Below, piece by piece: positions 8,610 through 16,880 of a stretch of 64,000 nt of DNA. The notes beneath the pieces are model-generated. The model made no database searches. It saw nothing but the letters and a program-made list of their open reading frames with translations, and was not told the DNA's origin. The DNA is taken from the NCBI GenBank assembly GCA_963666895.2, contig CAXXNS010000009.1, positions 124,001 to 188,000 on the forward strand. Direction: 5' to 3'. Positions within the stretch are counted from its first letter, which is position 1; every line of letters begins with the position of its first letter. Position numbers and translations under genes: made by a program. The DNA is from G963666895 sp963666895. Lineage in GTDB: Bacteria > Desulfobacterota > Desulfovibrionia > Desulfovibrionales > Desulfovibrionaceae.

Positions 8610-8930
8610 ATGATGAAGCGGCTGACCTTGCTGGTCCTGGCGGTCCTTGTCCTGGTTCCCGGGCATGCCCTGGCCGGGCAGGACTGGCAGTCCAAGGAGC
8701 GTCAGTGCATGCAGGCCTGCCCCAGGATGCCGAGGTTCTCGGGCATCGAGACCGACGCCCAGTACCAGGCCCGCATGCAGGCCCAGGCCGCGCACGACCG
8801 GTGCCAGCTGGAATGCGCCCGCCAGTCGGCCGAGAACTTCCCGCCCAGCTTCACGCCCATCAGCAAGTCGGCCGCGGACTACTACCACCGCAACACCTTC
8901 AAGCAGGGCGCAGCGGCCACTACTCCGTAA
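8610..8930 (+). CDS. Small periplasmic Cys-paired protein, unknown function
   Basis: A 106-residue exported protein: signal peptide about 1-22 (cleavage after ALA), then about 84 mature residues with two C-x3-C pairs, CMQAC and CQLEC, separated by a helix. This spacing resembles twin CX3C helical hairpins, which bind metal or form two disulfides. ATG 8610 (or 8613) follows the peptide gene at 8424-8594 by 15 bases. Its last 11 bases overlap the end of the convergent adenylyltransferase gene. Function unknown. Confidence 0.7.
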   Translation: MMKRLTLLVLAVLVLVPGHALAGQDWQSKERQCMQACPRMPRFSGIETDAQYQARMQAQAAHDRCQLECARQSAENFPPSFTPISKSAADYYHRNTFKQGAAATTP

Positions 8931-9489
8931 GCATCTCCCGCAACCGTGCGGGGATGTCCCATTGCTCCAGCAGTTCGGCCACGGCCGGGGTGGCCATGGA
9001 TCGCCAGTCCAGGCCCTGGATCATTGCCTGGCGTACCTCGTGGCCGGTGAGCCCCTTTTCGCTCTCCGGCCGCTCCCACAGCACCTCCACGTCCAGCCCC
9101 AGCCCCTCGAACCGTTCCTTCTTGGCCCGGCCCCACTGGTCGTAGATGGTCAGGAAGTAGACCGCGTCCCGGGGCACGTAGTGGCGGTACAGCTCCGGGA
9201 AGTTGATGGGCAGGGGCACGATGGTGAAGTCCTCCCAGGCCACCCCGGCTTCGCGCAGGGCGGCCCGGACCAGGGCCTGGCGCTCGTAATAGGTCAGGGG
9301 GTTGGCCAGGGGATTGCTGCGCTCAAGGTCCGCGGCCTCGGCCTTGGTTAGGCTGGGGTCGGGATTGGTGATGCCGACCACCAGGTGCCGGCAGCGTTCC
9401 TTGCCGGCCAGCAGGTAGCGCAGGTGGTCGCGGTGCAGGACCTGGAAGCGGCCGTGGATCACGCCGAGGGGGTGCAGGGGTCGGGACAT
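8920..9489 (-). CDS. Nicotinamide-nucleotide adenylyltransferase-like protein
   Basis: A 189-residue nucleotidyltransferase of the archaeal NMN adenylyltransferase (NadM-like) type, which would form NAD from NMN and ATP. The N terminus has GRFQVLHRDHL, the (H/T)xGH-type phosphate-binding site of the cytidylyltransferase superfamily (His at the second position is replaced: LHRDH). The C-terminal GLTGHEVRQ corresponds to the ISTxxxR motif. It is encoded 9 bases after apgM on the same strand, so probably co-transcribed. The altered motif means activity should not be taken for granted. Confidence 0.78.
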   Translation of the reverse strand: MSRPLHPLGVIHGRFQVLHRDHLRYLLAGKERCRHLVVGITNPDPSLTKAEAADLERSNPLANPLTYYERQALVRAALREAGVAWEDFTIVPLPINFPELYRHYVPRDAVYFLTIYDQWGRAKKERFEGLGLDVEVLWERPESEKGLTGHEVRQAMIQGLDWRSMATPAVAELLEQWDIPARLREMLTE

Positions 9490-9498
9490 GGTCTACCC

Positions 9499-10830
9499 TC
9501 AGGGGAGCCGGAAGGGCTCGTACTGGCCGGGCCAGGCCGGGATGTCGTCAAAGGGTTCCGGGCAGTCCCGCAGGCCCAGCAGCCGGGACCGGTCCAGCAG
9601 GTCGAGCAGGGTGAGCATGAGCTCCGGTCCGCGTAGGAAGCCCAGGGCGCCGCCCGCGGCCGAGACCTCGTCGAAGCGCTTCACCTCGTCGCGACGCACG
9701 CCCCGGCCGTGCAGGAGCAGGGGCACGGGCTCGCCCGAGTGGATCAGGGTCCCGGAGCTGGGCGTGGAGTGGTCTGCGGTCACGGCCAGGAGCAGGTCCG
9801 GGTCCCGGGCCAGGTCGGGCAGGATGGTGGCCATGCCCTTGTCCAGAGACTCGATGACGGCCACCTTGTTGCCGCAGTCCTTGGTGTGCGCGGCCACGTC
9901 CGGGGTCTTGGTATGCACGTGCACGAAGTCGAATTCCTTCAGGGCATGGCGGGCCATGTCCAACCGCTGGGCCAGGTCCGCGCCCGGGTCGTCCGTGTCC
10001 TGGACCCGGATCCATTCCATGCCCAGGAGCAGGCCCAGGCCGCCGTACAGCGCACCCGAGGCGATGACCGCGCCCTTGAGCCCGTACCGTTGGGCAAAGG
10101 GAACGGCCGCGGTGCGTTGCCCGGGGCGCTGGGTGGCCAGTCCGTTGATGGGCGGCAGCCCGCGCCTGGTCCGGTCCTTGTTGACCGGATGCTCGCGCAG
10201 GATCTTGTGGGCCCGGACAAGGTATTCCTTGAGCGCGGCCGCGCTGGCCACTGCGTTTGCGTCCTGCCGCGCTTCGGCCAGAGGCGTGGGCTCGATGAGC
10301 CAGGCCTTGTCCCGGATGGGGTTGGTGTCCGTGACCAGGGGGCTGGGGTGCGAACCGTTCGGCCGCATGAGTAGCAGGCCGTGCAAACCCTTGATGTGGC
10401 AATATGCCAGGTCCATGCCCTGGCTGGTCATGTCCGGCAGGGCCTGGGCCAGTCGGACCGCGTCTTCGGGGTCGGGCAGGGCCGGGGTGTCCTCCATGAG
10501 GCGTAACCGGCCGTCCTCTTGGCGCACGTGCACCAGCCTGGCCATGACGGCCACGTCCTCCGGGCCCAGGTCCAGCCCTTCGCCCAGGGCCTCGATGGCC
10601 CCGCGGCCCGGAAACAGGGCCTGGGGATAGCCCCAGAGCAGCCAGTGGGCCAGCTCGCTGGGCATGGCCACTCCGGCCATCAGGCTGTGGTAGAGCCCGT
10701 TGCCCCCGGCCTTGGCCAGGGAGTCCAGGCACGGGGTGCGGGCGGCCTGCAACGGGGTGCGGCCGTCCAGCTCCGCGTGGCTCCGGTCTCCCAGGCCGTC
10801 CAGGAGCACGAGCAGGCATTGTTTCGGCAT
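9499..10830 (-). CDS. apgM: 2,3-bisphosphoglycerate-independent phosphoglycerate mutase, archaeal type
   Basis: A 443-residue enzyme of the alkaline-phosphatase superfamily interconverting 3- and 2-phosphoglycerate in glycolysis/gluconeogenesis. The metal-binding N terminus VLLDGLGDRSH and the downstream HTKTPDVAAHTKD and TADHSTPSSG motifs carry the conserved Asp and His ligands. Length fits the archaeal ApgM form (about 400-440), not the bacterial GpmI (about 510). I chose ATG 10830 because a GGAGAGGAG ribosome site lies just upstream; a longer frame exists but has no ribosome site. It heads a two-gene operon with the adenylyltransferase. Confidence 0.9.
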   Translation of the reverse strand: MPKQCLLVLLDGLGDRSHAELDGRTPLQAARTPCLDSLAKAGGNGLYHSLMAGVAMPSELAHWLLWGYPQALFPGRGAIEALGEGLDLGPEDVAVMARLVHVRQEDGRLRLMEDTPALPDPEDAVRLAQALPDMTSQGMDLAYCHIKGLHGLLLMRPNGSHPSPLVTDTNPIRDKAWLIEPTPLAEARQDANAVASAAALKEYLVRAHKILREHPVNKDRTRRGLPPINGLATQRPGQRTAAVPFAQRYGLKGAVIASGALYGGLGLLLGMEWIRVQDTDDPGADLAQRLDMARHALKEFDFVHVHTKTPDVAAHTKDCGNKVAVIESLDKGMATILPDLARDPDLLLAVTADHSTPSSGTLIHSGEPVPLLLHGRGVRRDEVKRFDEVSAAGGALGFLRGPELMLTLLDLLDRSRLLGLRDCPEPFDDIPAWPGQYEPFRLP

Positions 10831-10966
10831 GGTTCTCCTCTCCCTGGATTCTACCCCAAGGCGCGGGGCAATGCCAGCATGGGAGCAGGGTTGCGGACGT
10901 TGGTGCCAAAGGGAGAGGAAGAAACCCGCCTTTGTCACCCTTCTTGAATGGGCCTAGGGTCATTCC

Positions 10967-11557
10967 ATGCTCATCGACATCCACGTGCACAGCGCCATTT
11001 CGCCGTGCAGCTCCCTGTCCTTGGAGGACATCCTGGCCCGCGCCCGCGCCCTGGGGCTGGACGGGGTGTGCCTCACGGACCACGACACCATGGCCGCGTG
11101 TTCCGTGGTGCGGGAGGGCGTGCAGCCGGACGGGCTCGTGGTGGTGGTGGGCATGGAGTACGCCACCAGCCAGGGAGATTTCCTGCTCTTCGGGCCGTTC
11201 GAGGACTTGGCTCCGGGCCTGTCCGCGAGTGAGGTGCTGGCCCTGGTGGATGCGGCCGGAGGAGCGGCCGTGGCTGCGCATCCCTGCCGCCTGGCGCGTC
11301 CCACGGACCGGGAGGTGGTGGCCAAGGGCCTGGTCCACGCCCTGGAGATCGTCAACGGCCGGAACACGGCCGAGGAGAACCGGATGGCCCGGCATTGGCC
11401 CGACCGGTTCGGCCTGACGGCCGTATGCGGCAGCGACGCCCACACCCTGGAGGAACTGGGACGCAAGCCCACCCGGTTCCTCAAGTCCGTCAGCTCGCGC
11501 CTGGACCTCATCCGGGCCTTGCGAAGGGGGCAGTGCTTTCCGGAAGTCAGGGACTGA
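10967..11557 (+). CDS. PHP-domain phosphoesterase
   Basis: A 196-residue PHP-superfamily hydrolase. The metal ligands are visible as DIHVHSAIS at the start, CLTDHDTM, the mid Glu in GMEYA, AAHPCRL and CGSDAHTLEEL near the end. It probably removes phosphate from a nucleotide or sugar phosphate. The ATG at 10967 has only a weak ribosome site. It is divergent from apgM with a 136-base gap and stands alone. The exact substrate cannot be inferred. Confidence 0.85.
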   Translation: MLIDIHVHSAISPCSSLSLEDILARARALGLDGVCLTDHDTMAACSVVREGVQPDGLVVVVGMEYATSQGDFLLFGPFEDLAPGLSASEVLALVDAAGGAAVAAHPCRLARPTDREVVAKGLVHALEIVNGRNTAEENRMARHWPDRFGLTAVCGSDAHTLEELGRKPTRFLKSVSSRLDLIRALRRGQCFPEVRD

Positions 11558-11591
11558 CAGCCCCTGACAGCGGCCCGAGGTTCGGGTTGCA

Positions 11592-11789
11592 TCAGACAAA
11601 CTTGGGAAGAGAGCCGCGCGGCATAGTCTTCATCCCATCCCCGCCTTCGAGATTTCCCTTCTCATCCGCTTCCGTGTGCATGAACACGTAGGAGCCGGCA
11701 GTCTTGTTTTTTTGGAATGAAAACAGCTTGCTTTCGTCAATATTCAGCAACATTAAGGTATCTTTATAGAATGAAATATCGGTACGGTA
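11592..11789 (-). pseudogene. Possible gene remnant (C-terminal fragment, no start)
   Basis: An open frame of about 65 codons on the minus strand reads like real protein, including SFYKDTLMLLNIDESKLFSF and SYVFMHTEADEKGNLEGGDG, and ends at a stop at 11592. It has no in-frame start with a ribosome site. Its 5' side is AT-rich, unlike the flanking genes. It lies between the PHP gene and the exosortase-target gene. It could be the tail of a decayed acquired gene, or chance. No family recognised. Confidence 0.3.
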
Positions 11790-11796
11790 TTTGCAT
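11779..11796 (+). promoter_or_regulatory. Candidate sigma-54 promoter of the exosortase-target gene
   Basis: GG (11781-11782) and GC (11793-11794) are exactly 10 bases apart in CGGTACGGTATTTGCA, matching the -24/-12 sigma-54 consensus with two mismatches in the -24 element. It lies 44 bases ahead of the TTG start at 11840, in an AT-rich region. Sigma-54 control of PEP-CTERM-type genes is known in other bacteria. Confidence 0.5.
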
Positions 11797-11839
11797 AAAT
11801 TTATGACATTTTTTAACGAGTTACGATTAGGAGGGAGCC

Positions 11840-12637
11840 TTGAAATCATTCCGCCGGACGCTCATTCTGTCCATGTTCGCGCTCATGCTCTTTGCTGGCG
11901 CCGCTTTCGCAGCCTCGTACGACATCACCACGGATTGGCACTACGACAGTTGGGACGGTGTCGGCGACATCCGTCTCACCTCCGGCACCACGGTCACCGG
12001 CTTCGGTGTCTCGGGGCATGGTGGCGGCTCGGTCGGCTATGCCGTTCTCAGCATGCCGGATCAGGCCTACATCCAGGTGGACTATTCCAATCTCAATCTC
12101 GGCAGCGTCGACTCCACGGACGGCGCGGGCCTGACCCTGATGTTCGGCTGGTCGGCCGACGCGCCCGACGACAATGGCGCGTCGGGCCCGGAAGGCGATG
12201 ACATCTACACCATCGGCGTCAGCCGCGGCGCGATGTATACCGGTACGGGGACCCAGAGCGGATACGCCATCACGGATTGGAACGACAAAGACAATACGGG
12301 CGGCCCGAAGGGGTCCATCGAGGAAAGCGCGGCCACTTCCGGCACCCTGCGCGTGGAAAAGAACGGCGGCGTGTTCAAGTTCTTTTACAGATCGGACGGC
12401 AACGACCTCACGCTGCTCGGCACCTACGACTCCAGCGGCGATTATCCCAGCGGCCTGGGCGCCTACCTGATGGTGGGCATCGAGGCCAGCAACGACCTGT
12501 TCAGTTCCTTTTCCATGGACATCGGCAACTTTCAGACCAACGTGTCCCCCAACCCCACCCCCATTCCCGGCGCGGCTTGGCTGCTGGGTACGGGCGTGCT
12601 CGGCCTGTTCGGATTGCGCAAGAAATTCCAGAGCTAA
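11840..12637 (+). CDS. Exosortase-sorted (VPLPA/PEP-CTERM-like) surface protein
   Basis: A 265-residue exported protein. The signal peptide is about residues 1-24 (cleavage after AFA). A beta-rich, Gly/Asp/Ser-rich middle shows no known enzyme motif. The C-terminal sorting signal PTPIPGAAWLLGTGVLGLFG plus LRKK matches the PEP-CTERM/VPLPA-CTERM layout: a short Pro motif, a hydrophobic helix and a basic tail. Such proteins are processed by an exosortase and exported with extracellular polysaccharide. No exosortase lies in the window. The TTG start follows TAGGAGGG closely. A sigma-54-like promoter precedes it and a strong terminator follows, so it is monocistronic. Confidence 0.85.
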   Translation: MKSFRRTLILSMFALMLFAGAAFAASYDITTDWHYDSWDGVGDIRLTSGTTVTGFGVSGHGGGSVGYAVLSMPDQAYIQVDYSNLNLGSVDSTDGAGLTLMFGWSADAPDDNGASGPEGDDIYTIGVSRGAMYTGTGTQSGYAITDWNDKDNTGGPKGSIEESAATSGTLRVEKNGGVFKFFYRSDGNDLTLLGTYDSSGDYPSGLGAYLMVGIEASNDLFSSFSMDIGNFQTNVSPNPTPIPGAAWLLGTGVLGLFGLRKKFQS

Positions 12638-12655
12638 GCGGACAATGATAACGAA

Positions 12656-12690
12656 ACAGGGGCCTCTCTTCGGAGGGGCCCCTGTCTTGT
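12656..12690 (+). terminator. Rho-independent terminator after the exosortase-target gene
   Basis: The arms ACAGGGGCCTC and GGGGCCCCTGT form a stem of about 11 pairs with a short loop containing TTCG. It is followed by a partial T-tract, starting 19 bases after the stop codon. Confidence 0.8.
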
Positions 12691-12718
12691 TTGGTGAGAC
12701 GGTCCACAATTGTAAGAC

Positions 12719-12795
12719 TGGCGCGCCCGGGAGGACTCGAACCCCCGACCGGCGGCTTAGAAGGCCGCTGCTCTATCCACCTGAGCTACGGGCGC
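12719..12795 (-). tRNA. tRNA-Arg (anticodon TCT)
   Basis: A complete cloverleaf on the minus strand with CCA encoded (complement of 12719-12721). The acceptor stem GCGCCCG/CGGGCGC pairs perfectly. The D-arm has the usual TAGCTCAG, the anticodon loop is CTTCTAA (anticodon TCT, reads AGA/AGG) and the T-loop is TTCGAGT. Its 5' end faces the 37-bp repeat at 12818. Confidence 0.96.
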
Positions 12796-12817
12796 GCAAG
12801 GGGTCAACTTTCGTATA

Positions 12818-12854
12818 GGATGCACCGGACGCTGGTCAAGGGCAAGCCTCTCGC
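12818..12854. repeat. 37-bp direct repeat, left copy
   Basis: Starts GGATGCACCGGACGCTGGTC and ends CCTCTCGC; identical over 37 bases to 15532-15568. After the repeat, AGGAAGACCATGCGG resembles the ribosome site and start codon region that follow the right copy (AGGAGGGCCATGCAG before folC). This copy therefore looks like a decayed duplicate of the folC upstream region. Confidence 0.9.
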
Positions 12855-12974
12855 AGGAAGACCATGCGGACCGGAGGGCGGACAACCAACGTATTTGCAT
12901 CGTATCGTTGTCTTTGAATACTCTCTCGGGTAATCATGTCGGCATATTGGATAATTCAGGACATTGGAGGGGCA

Positions 12975-15513
12975 GTGTCTATTCGGGTCATTTCATTTTT
13001 GGTCCAGGCAATCGCCGTGTGGCTCGCCACGGCCGCATGGGCATCCGCGGCCGTGAATCCGGACCAGTACCTGACCGCAGGCAGGGCTGTGGACCGTGAA
13101 CTCGTGTTCAGTACCCTGGAACCGGCCGGGACCTTTGAACTGGCACAGGCCTTTGCCGCCCGGGAGCAGTGGATCAACTATCTGGACGTCCTCGACGTCC
13201 TGGCGCGCCAGGCTGAAGACGCGGGCGACGCATCCTGGAAGAGCCGGGCCCGTGGCGAGCTCGAGGGTTTCCAGGGAAACATGGAAGCATTTTGCGACGA
13301 TGTCCTGGACAAGGCGGGCGCGTATGATTCCGGGTCCCTGGACAAGGCCCTGGTCACTGTGGAGTTGCTCAAGGCTCCGGTTCTGGGCCTGGACCTGGAG
13401 CAGCGGAAATGGGCGGACCAGGCCGTGGATCTCGAGGCCAGGTGGCAGTTTTTGCTCAACGCGTTGCAGGAACTCGGCATTGACCAATGGAGGAGCCGCA
13501 AGGACAAGGCGGCCGAGGTAGCCGCCCAGGTCGGGCGGTCCAAGGGTCAGGTGTGCGCGGCTGCGGATTTGGCCGAGGCGCGGGGCGCGTTTCAGCGGAT
13601 GAGCGGGCTGATGGACGGCTTGGGCGGTTTGGGGCTGGAGCTTGACCGCTGGCAATGGACCGCTTCCAGTCTCGACTATTCGGGCCTGGGTGAGCGCACC
13701 GACCAACTGACCCAGGATGCCGGACAGATGGTGAACGGGGCCAGCGCCCTGGCCGACACGATCATGGAGACCAAGGCGGACGTGGCCCTGTCACGGGCGC
13801 GGGATTTCCTGTCAACGATCCCGGACGCGGCCCTGGGGAGCCGGAATACGGCCGCCCTGAACCAAGCCCTGTACTGGCACGAGCGGGCCGGGTCCATTCT
13901 GGCCGCGCATTGGAATGGGGTGGATTCCAGGGCGCAATGGCGCGACGCACTGCGTGCCGAATTGGCCGGGTATTCCGGTTTGCCGGAATACGAGGCCCGG
14001 GTCCGTTCGGCCCTGCGGCTGCCGGACGGAAGGTCGTTGGACGACGTGACCAGGGTGGTCCTGGCCTACCGGCCCGAGCCGCAGCTCGAGCGGGTCGTTC
14101 TGGCCCGGGCCATGGTCCAGGCCTGGAAGCAGGACGTTGACCAACTGGCCGTGAGCTACGGCAATGCCCGCGCCGACCTGGCCGAAGCGCGGGACTGCCT
14201 GAGCGGCGCTGCCCAGCCTTGGACCCCTGAACCAGAGCCGGACGAGTCCGTTTCCCAGGACGCCGACAACGTGGCCGACATGGATGCCGGAACGGTCAAC
14301 GCCACGCTTGATGCGGCCGGGGATTCCGATGCTCCCGACGAGTTTTCGGACATTCCCGACTCTTCGGACGTGAACGTGGCGGAAGATGAGCCGCAGGGGT
14401 CGCCGGACTCCGAATCGGTCGCGGACGCTGCGTGGCTCGCGGGTTGGGACGACCAGGCCGAGGTCTCCATCAGGACCGGCCTGGGCATCACCTCCACAGG
14501 CTACCACGTGTTTGCGGCCGGGTCGCACCTGGGTTGGGCCTCGGGTCTGGCCCAATACTCGGTCGGTCCGGCCGACGCGACCATTGTGGAGCACCTGGAT
14601 TTGGCCGGGGACCACGTGTACGCGGCCTATGAGAACAGCCGCGCCCCGTTGTTGGCCTGGAAGAACCACGCCGCCATCCGGGCGGATTTGGGCGCAGCGC
14701 GGCCAAAAGCTTTTGGATGAGGCCGGGCGTCCCGGCAGCGAGTACCGCGAACAACTGGCCGACGCGCTCAGGAACAAGATGAAGACCCTGGCCGGGGCCG
14801 TGGCCATCCAGTTCATCATCGACGAGGTGGTGCGCAAGGAGACTTGCGAGTCCAATTACCACCGGCTGGGTTTTTACCTGGGATACGCGCACCAGACCTT
14901 CATGATCGCCGGAGCCATGCAGACGCAGGGCGATGACGAGGCCCTTGTCCGGGAGGTGGCGGCCGATGCCGGGCGGGCCTTGCGGGAGGCGCGCAACAGT
15001 CTGTTCAGCCTGTCCGAGGTCACGCTGGTCAGCGGAGCCTGCGCCGACCTGGACGATTTGCGCGGGATGGTCAACGCGGCCCTGTCCACTTCAGATCCCG
15101 CGGCCCAGGCCGTGGCCACGGGGAACATCTGGCAGGAGGCCGAGCAGCGCATCCGGGCCATGAGCGGCGGCATCCAGGGAGGAAGCGCACAGGCGGACCA
15201 GGCGCAGGATTCGGAAACCTTTGGTACGCTGGCGGGGGTCTGGAGCAAGACCGACGGCAGCGGGGCCATGGATTGCCAACGCATGGGGACTTCCAATTAT
15301 TACTGCGTGCTCCCCAGCGACGGATACAGCTTTACCGTCACCGAGGAAGGCCAGGGAACGTATACCTTCAGCCAGAGCCAGAAGGTCAAGAACCAGGCCG
15401 TGGTCAGCACGGTCCGCATCGAGGTTCGCGGCAAGAAGGCCACCGTGCGCATCAGCAAGACCGGGGGCAAGGACCCGGAAAACAAGGTCCTGTCGTTCGA
15501 GCGGATGTTCTGA
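12975..15513 (+). CDS. Large secreted protein of unknown function, frameshifted
   Basis: Reads as an 845-residue protein if one extra C near 14703 is removed: the first frame stops at 14720 after DLGAARPKAFG, while the +1 frame continues QKLLDEAGRPGSEYREQ to 15513. GTG 12975 follows GGAGG and gives a signal peptide (about 1-26, cleavage near AWASA). The mature protein is mainly helical up to about residue 410. An acidic linker then runs about 415-490, and a C-terminal beta-rich region covers about 745-845 (SKTDGSGAMDCQRMG onward). No family recognised. The gene sits alone between perfect 37-bp direct repeats, so it may be an insertion. The frameshift may be real decay or a sequence error in a CC run. 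Confidence 0.6.
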
Positions 15514-15531
15514 CGGACGGAGTGTCGGCAG

Positions 15532-15568
15532 GGATGCACCGGACGCTGGTCAAGGGCAAGCCTCTCGC
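15532..15568. repeat. 37-bp direct repeat, right copy
   Basis: Identical to 12818-12854. It lies just ahead of folC, ending 13 bases before the folC start codon, so it is part of the folC leader. The two copies are 2.7 kb apart and enclose one gene. Confidence 0.9.
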
Positions 15569-15581
15569 GTAGAGGAGGGCC

Positions 15582-16880
15582 ATGCAGCGCCCCGCTTTCG
15601 CCGACTTTTCCCAGCTTGAGCGCCACCTCGACTCCCTGGGCCTGTTTCACATGGACCTGAGCCTGGGCCGCATGCAGGTCTTTTTGAACCGGGCGGGCTT
15701 CCCGGGCGGGCGCGTCAAGGGCTCCCGGTCAGGGCTGGTGGGCGTCCATCTGGTGGGCACCAACGGCAAGGGTTCCACGGCCGCCTTTCTCGATTCTCTG
15801 GCCCAGGCCCACGGCGTGCGCACCGGGCGCTTCGCCTCGCCCCATTTTGTGAGCGTGCGCGAGCGGGTCCTGGTGGACGGGGACCTGCTTTCGGAAAAGG
15901 ACTGGGTCCGGCTGGGCAACAAGGTGTTCGAACTCTCGGGCAAGGGCGGGCTGACCTATTTCGAGTTCGTCACCGGGCTGGCCGCCCTGGCCTTTTCAGA
16001 GCACAAGGTGGAGTTGGCCATCTGGGAGGCCGGGCTGGGCGGGCGCTTCGACGCCACCTGCGCCCTGGAGCACGGCCTGACCCTGTTCACGCCCTTTGGC
16101 CTGGACCACGAGCAGGTTCTGGGCTCCGGGCTCAAGGCCATTGCCCAGGACAAGGCCCACGCGCTTCAGCCGGGACGACCGGCCCTGAGCGCGCCCCAGG
16201 CCGCCGAGGCCTGGAACCAGCTCATGACCCGGGCCAGCACCGTGCAGGGCGATCTGGAGCCCGTGGACTGCCGCCGGGAACTGGACGGCCTGGGCGAAAT
16301 CCGCCTGGGCCTGGGCGGGTCGTTCCAGCGCGTCAACGCCGGGCTGGCCCTGGCCGCCTGGACGCGGCTGGCCCCCATGCTGAAACGGGAATCCGACCCC
16401 GATGCCTGTGGCCAAGGCCTGGAACGGGCCTTTGTGCCGGGCCGTTTCCAGACGGCGGACGAGCCGCCCGGATTCCTGCTGGACGGCGCCCACAACCAGG
16501 CCGGGCTGGCCGCGCTGGAGCAGGCCCTGGCCGCCGAAGGGCTGCGACCCGGATTGCTGGTCACGGCCTGCATGCGTGACAAGAACCTGGACAGCATGCT
16601 GCCCAGCCTGCGACGCTTGGCAACGAACGGGGTTCTGTGTCCGGACATCCCCGGCCTGGAGCGGCTGTTGTCCCCCAAGGAACTGGCCCAGGCCCTGGGG
16701 CCGGAAGCCGAGGCCGTGGCCGACCCGGCCCAGGCATTGGACCTGGCCCGGGAAAAGATCGTAAAAGGCGGCGGACCGGTGCTGGTCTGCGGTTCCTTGT
16801 ATTTGCTGGCCGAGTTTTATAAGCTTCATCCGCGTTTCCTGCTCCCGGAGTCCTGTCGTGCCCGAACCGAAGAACACTGA
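15582..16880 (+). CDS. folC: Bifunctional folylpolyglutamate/dihydrofolate synthase
   Basis: A 432-residue Mur-ligase-family enzyme that adds glutamate to folates (and to dihydropteroate). The ATP P-loop is GTNGKGST (about residues 59-66). The folate-binding region RFASPHFVSVRERVLVDG and the LGGRFDATC motif follow; the C-terminal domain has DGAHNQAGL. ATG 15582 has AGGAGG upstream. The end overlaps selA by 23 bases, so folC and selA are translationally coupled. The 37-bp repeat is in its leader. Confidence 0.94.
   Translation: MQRPAFADFSQLERHLDSLGLFHMDLSLGRMQVFLNRAGFPGGRVKGSRSGLVGVHLVGTNGKGSTAAFLDSLAQAHGVRTGRFASPHFVSVRERVLVDGDLLSEKDWVRLGNKVFELSGKGGLTYFEFVTGLAALAFSEHKVELAIWEAGLGGRFDATCALEHGLTLFTPFGLDHEQVLGSGLKAIAQDKAHALQPGRPALSAPQAAEAWNQLMTRASTVQGDLEPVDCRRELDGLGEIRLGLGGSFQRVNAGLALAAWTRLAPMLKRESDPDACGQGLERAFVPGRFQTADEPPGFLLDGAHNQAGLAALEQALAAEGLRPGLLVTACMRDKNLDSMLPSLRRLATNGVLCPDIPGLERLLSPKELAQALGPEAEAVADPAQALDLAREKIVKGGGPVLVCGSLYLLAEFYKLHPRFLLPESCRARTEEH

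Noticed and set aside
12719..12795. tRNA-Arg as attachment site for the 2.7-kb segment
   Set aside because: Classical attachment sites use the tRNA 3' half. Here the 5' end faces the repeat, the repeat does not match the tRNA, and no integrase is present.
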